Assembly (NCBI GenBank): GCA_045644325.1
Contig: JAZRGT010000045.1
Coordinates: forward strand, 1-64,000
Direction of reading: 5' to 3'
DNA: 64,000 nt
Source: CAG-390 sp045644325
GTDB taxonomy: Bacteria > Bacillota > Clostridia > Oscillospirales > CAG-272
Below are positions 59,195 through 64,000 of this stretch, piece by piece (position 1 is the first letter of the stretch; every line of letters begins with the position of its first letter). The notes below the pieces were generated by a model that searched no databases, had not been told where the DNA came from, and saw only the letters and a list, made by a program, of their open reading frames with translations. The position numbers and the translations under genes are program-made.

Positions 59195-60694
59195 ATGAAA
59201 AAGATCCGCATCTTTGCCGGCATTATGGCACTTCTGATGCTCGCGCTCTGCTTCGCTTCCTGCGCCAACACTCCCGTTGACCCCGAAACGACCACCGCAG
59301 GCGAGAATGCATCCACCGAAGCTCCCGTAGCAGCAGGCACTACCGAACCCGCAGAATCCACCTACCCCGTTGACGAAAACGGCTACGAACTTGACAGACT
59401 CCCCGAACTCAACTACAATAACGAAGAATTCGTTATCTTTACTTGGTCCAACCAGGTAATGTGGGAGTGGAACGAGGATGACACCACCAACGGTGAAAAG
59501 ATCCACGATGCTATCTATGACCGTCAGGTAAGAACCGAGGAGCGTCTCGGCATCGACATCGTTCTCTCCAAGCAGAACGGTGACTGGAACAACCGTAACT
59601 CCTTCATCACCACTGTTGAAGCTAACGTTTCCGCAGGCACCAAGGACGCCTTCGACCTTGTCGGTCAGTATACTCCCGCAGCTCCTATCGGTGCTATGAA
59701 GGGACTCTACCACGACCTCTCCGAGATCGAGCATCTTGACTGGGAACGCCCCTGGTGGCCCTCCGATATTCAGGAATCCTGCCACATCAACAACAACGTG
59801 TACTTCACCACCGGTGATATTACCGGAACACTCGTCCGTAACATCCACTGCATTATCGCAAACCTCGATCTTGCTGAAACTCATCAGCTTCCCAACCTTT
59901 ACGAGCTCGTAAGCAACAAAGAGTGGACTATGGATAAGTTCTCTGAAATCGCTCTCGGCACCATTCAGGGCATCAATCCCGACGGCTCCGCAGCTTACAG
60001 CGTAACCTTCCCCAACAACGTTGAGTACGACAGCCTTTTCTACGGCGCAGGCTTCCGTTTCGTTGAGCATGATGCTGACAACAAGCTCGTTATGTCCGCC
60101 GAACTCACCGGCGACCGTCTTGAGAGCTGGTTCCAGACCTGCCGTAGCTTCCTCTTTGATAACGCAGACGTTGAGATCCTCGCTATCAACGGTGCAAACG
60201 GCTTCACCTCCGGCAACGTTCTCTTCCATTGCGGCGGCGTTTCCGACGTTCAGAACTCTCTTCAGGACGTAAACTTTGACTTTGCTATCCTTCCCTTCCC
60301 GCTTTACGACAAGGATCAGGAAGAGTACTACACCATTACAAGCTATTGGCTCAGCCTCTTCTCCATCCCCGTCAATGCACCCGATCCCTCTATGTCCGCA
60401 GCTGTTCTTGAGTGTCTCTCCTCCTACGGCTACCGTTACCTGACTCCCGTTATGTATCAGGAAGCATTCCAGTACCGTTACCTCGATACTCTTGAGAACG
60501 CGCAGATGTTCGATCTTCTCCACGATACCCTCGTATTCGATCCCGGCCGCCTCTTCGCAGACCAGCTCAACTGCTTCGCAGCATTCCGTCAGGCAGCTAT
60601 GGATACAGGTAGCACCTCTTGGAGCAGCTACTATGCAACCAACGGTAAGCTCTGGTCCAGATCGCTCGATAAGATCATCCAAACTCTCGGTTAA
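59195..60694 (+). CDS. extracellular solute-binding lipoprotein, tandem copy 1
   Basis: A 499-residue lipoprotein of the ABC-importer binding type. The signal peptide ends in the lipobox CFASC (Cys at about residue 23), followed by a Thr/Glu/Pro-rich linker (about 24-62) and a binding domain from LPELNYNNEEFVIFTWSNQ onward with TEERLGIDI and FDLVGQYTPAAPIGAM. It is highly similar over its whole length to the next gene. No permease or ATPase is next to either. A sugar or oligosaccharide ligand is likely from the neighbourhood but is not shown by sequence. Confidence 0.87.
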   Translation: MKKIRIFAGIMALLMLALCFASCANTPVDPETTTAGENASTEAPVAAGTTEPAESTYPVDENGYELDRLPELNYNNEEFVIFTWSNQVMWEWNEDDTTNGEKIHDAIYDRQVRTEERLGIDIVLSKQNGDWNNRNSFITTVEANVSAGTKDAFDLVGQYTPAAPIGAMKGLYHDLSEIEHLDWERPWWPSDIQESCHINNNVYFTTGDITGTLVRNIHCIIANLDLAETHQLPNLYELVSNKEWTMDKFSEIALGTIQGINPDGSAAYSVTFPNNVEYDSLFYGAGFRFVEHDADNKLVMSAELTGDRLESWFQTCRSFLFDNADVEILAINGANGFTSGNVLFHCGGVSDVQNSLQDVNFDFAILPFPLYDKDQEEYYTITSYWLSLFSIPVNAPDPSMSAAVLECLSSYGYRYLTPVMYQEAFQYRYLDTLENAQMFDLLHDTLVFDPGRLFADQLNCFAAFRQAAMDTGSTSWSSYYATNGKLWSRSLDKIIQTLG

Positions 60695-60702
60695 TTACAT
60701 AA

Positions 60703-60736
60703 AAATAACACTCGCTTTGGCGGGTGTTATTTTTAC
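60703..60736 (+). terminator. terminator of solute-binding gene 1
   Basis: AAAAATAACACTCGC pairs with GCGGGTGTTATTTTT, loop TTTG; the stem is shared with the terminator of copy 2. Confidence 0.85.
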
Positions 60737-60816
60737 TGCAAATTCAAAGCATAGCATAGCGCAAAACAAGTCAAACGCACCTTTTACGCCTTAAATTTTA
60801 ACAAAAATAAACGCCA

Positions 60817-60868
60817 TTGTCAATGTTTTAAAAAACATCTTGACAAAGGGGGATAAAAATGGTATCAT
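60817..60868 (+). promoter_or_regulatory. promoter of solute-binding gene 2 with hairpin over -35
   Basis: TTGACA (60840-60845), 17 bp, TATCAT (60863-60868). TTGTCAATGTTTT (60817-60829) pairs with AAAACAT-CT-TGACAA, so the -35 again lies in a hairpin arm. Confidence 0.75.
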
Positions 60869-60901
60869 TATATTAACCATTTTTAGAAAGGAATCTATAC
60901 T

Positions 60902-62398
60902 ATGAAAAAGACTCGCATCTTTGCAGGCATTATGGCCGTTCTGACGATCGCGCTCTGTCTCGCATCTTGTGCTAACACTCCCGTTGACCCCGAAACAACA
61001 ACCGCTGCAAGCGAGAACGCATCCACTGAAGCACCCGTAGCCGGCTCTACCGAACCCACAGAGACCACATACCCCGTTGACGAAAACGGCTACGAGCTTG
61101 ACAGACTCCCCGAGCTTAACTATGGCGACAAGGAATTCGTTCTCTTCACCTGGTCCAATCAGGTCCAGTGGGAATGGAACGAGGACGGCACCACTACCGG
61201 TGACAAGATCCACGACGCTATCTACAACCGTCAGGTCCGTACCGAGGAGCGTCTTGGCATCAAGTTCTCCATCTCCAAGCAGACCGGTGACTGGAGCAAC
61301 AGAAACTCCTTCATCACCACCGTTGAGGCTAACGTTGCCGCAGGTAATCAGGACGCATTCGACCTTGTAGGTCAGTACACCCCTGCAGCTCCCATCGGCG
61401 CTATGAAGAACCTCTACCTCGACCTCAATGAGGTACAGTACCTTGATTACGAGCGCGCTTGGTGGCCTGAGGATATTCTCGAATCCTGCAGCATCAACGA
61501 CAACCTCTACTTCATCACCGGCGATATCACCGGTACTCTCGTACGTAACATTCACTCGGTTCACTGCAACCTCGACCTTGCAGAGACCTACAATCTCCCC
61601 AACGTATATGAGCTCGTTGAGTCCGGCGAATGGACCTTCGACAAGTTTGCTGAGATCTCTCTCGGTGTTGTTACCGGACTTAACCCCGACGGTTCTCCCG
61701 GTTACAGCGTAACCTTCACCGATAACGTTCAGTTTGACAGCCTTTTCTACGGCGGTGGATTTCGTTTCGTTGAGAAGGATGCCGACGGCAAGCTCATTAT
61801 GTCCCCCGAGCTTTCGGGCGAGCGCCTTGAGAACTGGTACCAGACTTGGAACCGTTTCCTCTATGATAACGCAGATGTAGAGCTTCTTGGCACCAATAAG
61901 GCAAACGGATTTGCTTCCGGTAACGTTCTCTTCAACTGCGGTACCGTTGCAGACGTTCAGAACTATCTCCAGGAAGTAAGCTTCGACTTTGCAATCCTCC
62001 CCTTCCCCAAGTACGATGATAACCAGGAAAACTACTGCACCACCACCAGCTATTGGGTAAGTATGTTCTCCATCCCCGCTAACGCTAACGATCCCGATAT
62101 GTCCGCGGCAGTTCTTGAATGTCTCGGATCTTACGGTTACCGTTACCTCACCACAGTTATTTACGAGCAGGCTTTCCAGTACCGTTACCTCGATACTCTC
62201 GAAAATGCGAGAATGTTCGATCTTCTCCACAACACCCTCGTATTCGACCCCGGTAAGCTCTTCGCAGATCAGCTTAACTGCTTCTCCGCGTTCCGTAAGG
62301 CAGCGGGAACAGATACTCCCTCCTGGTCTACGTACTACAAGACAAACAAGGTAGCTTGGGAAAGATCTCTTGCAAAGATCATTAGCACTCTTGGCTAA
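60902..62398 (+). CDS. extracellular solute-binding lipoprotein, tandem copy 2
   Basis: The 498-residue protein is a close paralogue of the gene before it, with the same signal peptide and lipobox (CLASC), the same Thr/Glu linker and nearly the same domain sequence (LPELNYGDKEFVLFTWSNQ; TEERLGIKF; the C-terminal YQYRYLDTLENARMFDLLH-type segment). Differences are spread through the binding domain, so the two may bind different ligands. Promoter, ribosome site and terminator are duplicated with it. Confidence 0.87.
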   Translation: MKKTRIFAGIMAVLTIALCLASCANTPVDPETTTAASENASTEAPVAGSTEPTETTYPVDENGYELDRLPELNYGDKEFVLFTWSNQVQWEWNEDGTTTGDKIHDAIYNRQVRTEERLGIKFSISKQTGDWSNRNSFITTVEANVAAGNQDAFDLVGQYTPAAPIGAMKNLYLDLNEVQYLDYERAWWPEDILESCSINDNLYFITGDITGTLVRNIHSVHCNLDLAETYNLPNVYELVESGEWTFDKFAEISLGVVTGLNPDGSPGYSVTFTDNVQFDSLFYGGGFRFVEKDADGKLIMSPELSGERLENWYQTWNRFLYDNADVELLGTNKANGFASGNVLFNCGTVADVQNYLQEVSFDFAILPFPKYDDNQENYCTTTSYWVSMFSIPANANDPDMSAAVLECLGSYGYRYLTTVIYEQAFQYRYLDTLENARMFDLLHNTLVFDPGKLFADQLNCFSAFRKAAGTDTPSWSTYYKTNKVAWERSLAKIISTLG

Positions 62399-62404
62399 TT
62401 TCAT

Positions 62405-62438
62405 AAAAATAACACTCGCTTCGGCGGGTGTTATTTTT
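62405..62438 (+). terminator. terminator of solute-binding gene 2
   Basis: AAAAATAACACTCGC (62405-62419) pairs with GCGGGTGTTATTTTT (62424-62438), loop TTCG. Confidence 0.85.
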
Positions 62439-62500
62439 ACTATAAATCTATCTTCAGCTTCAGCTTAAAATGAACAAAACGCCGTTTTTTCAAAAAGCTA

Positions 62501-62529
62501 TTGAAATCCTCGAAGATTTGTAGTATAAT
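62501..62529 (+). promoter_or_regulatory. promoter of the GpsA-like gene
   Basis: TTGAAA (62501-62506), 17 bp, TATAAT (62524-62529). Confidence 0.75.
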
Positions 62530-62566
62530 ATTATACGGAAAATTTTTATAAAAAAGGAAGACTAAA

Positions 62567-63628
62567 ATGAAAAACAAGTCTCAGAATCCCATTATCACAG
62601 TTATCGGCTGCGGTATGATGGGTTCCTCCATCACCTGGCCCGCAGCTTACAACGGCTGCAAGATCCGTTACGTTGGTTCTCCCCTTGACGGCGAGATCAT
62701 CGCGCACGCTCGCGCTACCGGTGAGCACCTCACCCTCAAGCGCCCCATTCCCGCAGGCACCGAGTTCTACACCGTTGACGAGATGGAAAAAGCTCTCGAG
62801 GGCGCTGATCTTTCTATCTGCGGCGTATCCAGCTTCGGTCTCGACTGGTACCTCGATTACGTAATTCCGCGCCTCCCCGACGGAGTTCCGGTCCTCTCTA
62901 TCTCCAAGGGTATGATCCACCTCGGCGAGGGTAAGATGATCTCCTACCCTGAAAAGATGGAAGAGGTTGCAGCAGCTTGCGGCAAGAACATTGACTTCTG
63001 CGCAGTTGGCGGTCCTTGCACCTCCTATGAGCTTGCAGACCTCGACCCCTCTTGCGTAACCTTCTGCGGACGCAAGATCGAGCTTCTCCGCGAGATCCGT
63101 GATCTCTTCGAGGCTCCCTACTACCATGTAAGCCTTTCCACCGACGTTCGCGGTGTTGAGTGCGCAGTTGCTCTCAAGAACGCTTACGCTCTCGGCGTAT
63201 CTCTCGCTATCGGTATGTCCTACAAGCGCGAGGGACGTGAGTTCGAGCATTACAACTCCCAGGCAGCTCTCTTCGGTCAGGCTGTTCGCGAGATGAGAAT
63301 CCTTCTCGACCTCTGCGGCGGTCATCCCGACAACATCGAGCTTGGCGCAGGCGACCTTTACGTTACCGTATTCGGCGGCAGAACCCGTAAGATCGGTACT
63401 CTCCTTGGAACCGGCATGAGCTTCAAGGATGCTATGGAAGCTCTCAAGGGCGTTACTCTCGAGTCCATCGCTATCGCGGGCAGAACCGTTGAGGCAGCTA
63501 AGACTCTCGAGGCTATGGGCGTTATCAAGGCTGACGATCTTCCCCTTCTCTACCACATCGGCAGACTTCTCGACAACGAGACCGGCATCGATGTTCCGTG
63601 GAAGAAGTTTGAAAAGGAAGTATATTAA
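62567..63628 (+). CDS. GpsA-like glycerol-3-phosphate dehydrogenase family protein
   Basis: The 353-residue protein has the NAD-binding VIGCGMMGSSITWPA, the ISKGMIHL segment, AVGGPCTSYELAD, and a C-terminal helical domain with the catalytic-type Lys in VECAVALKNAYALGVSLA and FGGRTRKIGTLLG. This is the GpsA fold and residue order, but the first glycine loop and many flanking residues differ from housekeeping GpsA. Given the sugar genes before it, it may act on another polyol phosphate. It is closed by a terminator. Confidence 0.8.
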   Translation: MKNKSQNPIITVIGCGMMGSSITWPAAYNGCKIRYVGSPLDGEIIAHARATGEHLTLKRPIPAGTEFYTVDEMEKALEGADLSICGVSSFGLDWYLDYVIPRLPDGVPVLSISKGMIHLGEGKMISYPEKMEEVAAACGKNIDFCAVGGPCTSYELADLDPSCVTFCGRKIELLREIRDLFEAPYYHVSLSTDVRGVECAVALKNAYALGVSLAIGMSYKREGREFEHYNSQAALFGQAVREMRILLDLCGGHPDNIELGAGDLYVTVFGGRTRKIGTLLGTGMSFKDAMEALKGVTLESIAIAGRTVEAAKTLEAMGVIKADDLPLLYHIGRLLDNETGIDVPWKKFEKEVY

Positions 63629-63643
63629 TTTATACATAACAGT

Positions 63644-63675
63644 AACCCCGAGGCAAATTACCTCGGGGTTATTTA
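63644..63675. terminator. terminator of the GpsA-like gene
   Basis: AACCCCGAGG (63644-63653) pairs with CCTCGGGGTT (63661-63670), followed by ATTTATT; it may also serve the convergent surface-protein gene. Confidence 0.8.
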
Positions 63676-63681
63676 TTAAAG

Positions 63682-64000
63682 TCAGATCTCCCGTCTCTTG
63701 GAAACTACCGTAAAGGTTGCGACCGAGATAATAAGGAGTGTTAGTAAGAGCACCGATGCATCGCCTGTGGGAACAGGATCAACAGGATCTGTAACCTCGG
63801 GAGAGGTAAGCTTGTTGACATAACCGTTGTCTGTCTTGATAACAGAGTTTTCTCCCGTGGAAACGGTTGTAGGATCGAACGTTCCGTCAAGCGTCATAAA
63901 GAATACATCTTCATTCTTTGCGTTATTTGATCTATATGCTTCATTTATCAAGTATATAGCCTCGCCGTTTGTCAGCACCGCGGTATCAAACGATTCAAGT
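63682..64000 (-). CDS. surface protein, C-terminal part only
   Basis: The frame is open to the window edge, and only about the last 105 residues are seen. They end in PVPTGDASVLLLTLLIISVATFTVVSKRREI-like layout: a Pro/Thr/Gly/Asp motif, a hydrophobic helix of about 20 residues and a short basic tail. This is the form of a wall-anchor signal, with a TGD-type sorting motif common in Clostridia, or of a plain membrane anchor. The part before it holds no recognised domain. Confidence 0.7.
   Translation of the reverse strand, partial: LESFDTAVLTNGEAIYLINEAYRSNNAKNEDVFFMTLDGTFDPTTVSTGENSVIKTDNGYVNKLTSPEVTDPVDPVPTGDASVLLLTLLIISVATFTVVSKRREI

Noticed and set aside
59165..62404. Two frames of over 500 codons on the minus strand opposite the tandem solute-binding genes
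   Set aside because: They mirror each other only because the sense genes are duplicates; promoters, ribosome sites and lipoboxes all favour the plus strand.
54336..63628. Single long sugar operon
   Set aside because: Each gene or unit has its own promoter and most have terminators, so it is a neighbourhood rather than one transcript.

Overview
The window is a piece of a spore-forming, anaerobic Clostridia (Bacillota) chromosome, most likely from an uncultured gut lineage near Oscillospirales or Christensenellales. The reasons are spo0A, a YtfJ spore protein, dacF-type carboxypeptidase, the smc/ftsY/rnc and scpA/scpB gene orders, a T-box leader, an infC-rpmI-rplT operon with a leader attenuator, and lipoproteins with Thr/Glu-rich linkers. 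No plasmid, phage, CRISPR or intact transposon was seen. Promoters are uniform sigma-A type with 17-18 bp spacers.

Layout. 1-20.1 kb, minus strand: a long housekeeping run, read right to left: rRNA methyltransferase, dprA, topA, trmFO, plsX, rnc, radical-SAM protein, smc, ftsY, rdgB, yhbY, nadD, yqeK, LCP protein, rsfS, leuS and a cut rpsU. Many neighbours overlap by ATGA. 20.2-21.6 kb: infC-rpmI-rplT behind a strong promoter and an attenuator; infC appears to start at ATA. 21.6-25.0 kb: HAD phosphatase and sugar isomerase (+), then a solute-binding lipoprotein (-). 25.0-25.25 kb: a candidate small RNA. 25.6-34.0 kb (+): lon, engB, M50 protease, scpA, scpB, a DUF2953-like membrane protein, ytfJ, a D-Ala-D-Ala carboxypeptidase and rluB, followed by spo0A and a propeller-like protein of unknown function. 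35.9-38.7 kb (-): MoxR, DUF58 and DUF4129-like proteins. 38.9-49.99 kb: a catalytically degenerate CpsB/PHP protein, asparaginase, a DUF4349 lipoprotein, valS with T-box leader, a CNNM/CorC protein, VanW, DUF2974, an isochorismatase-family enzyme and a HAD phosphatase.

50.1-54.1 kb differs in codon use and looks acquired: tRNA-Leu(UAG), an array of small hairpins, pepT, a structured non-coding stretch with a second copy of the tRNA T-arm sequence, and a metallophosphoesterase lipoprotein. 54.3-63.6 kb (+) is a carbohydrate region in which every gene has its own promoter: Gfo/Idh/MocA dehydrogenase, FGGY kinase, phosphoglucomutase, two tandemly duplicated solute-binding lipoproteins without permeases, and a GpsA-like dehydrogenase. 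The window ends in a cut surface protein with a C-terminal anchor.

The least ordinary signals are a dispersed structured repeat with compensatory base changes (12.1 kb and 44.5 kb, the second copy inside the valS leader), the hairpin array beside tRNA-Leu, an isochorismatase-type gene whose frame runs through its own terminator, and the ATA start of infC. No whole new multi-gene system was convincingly seen.
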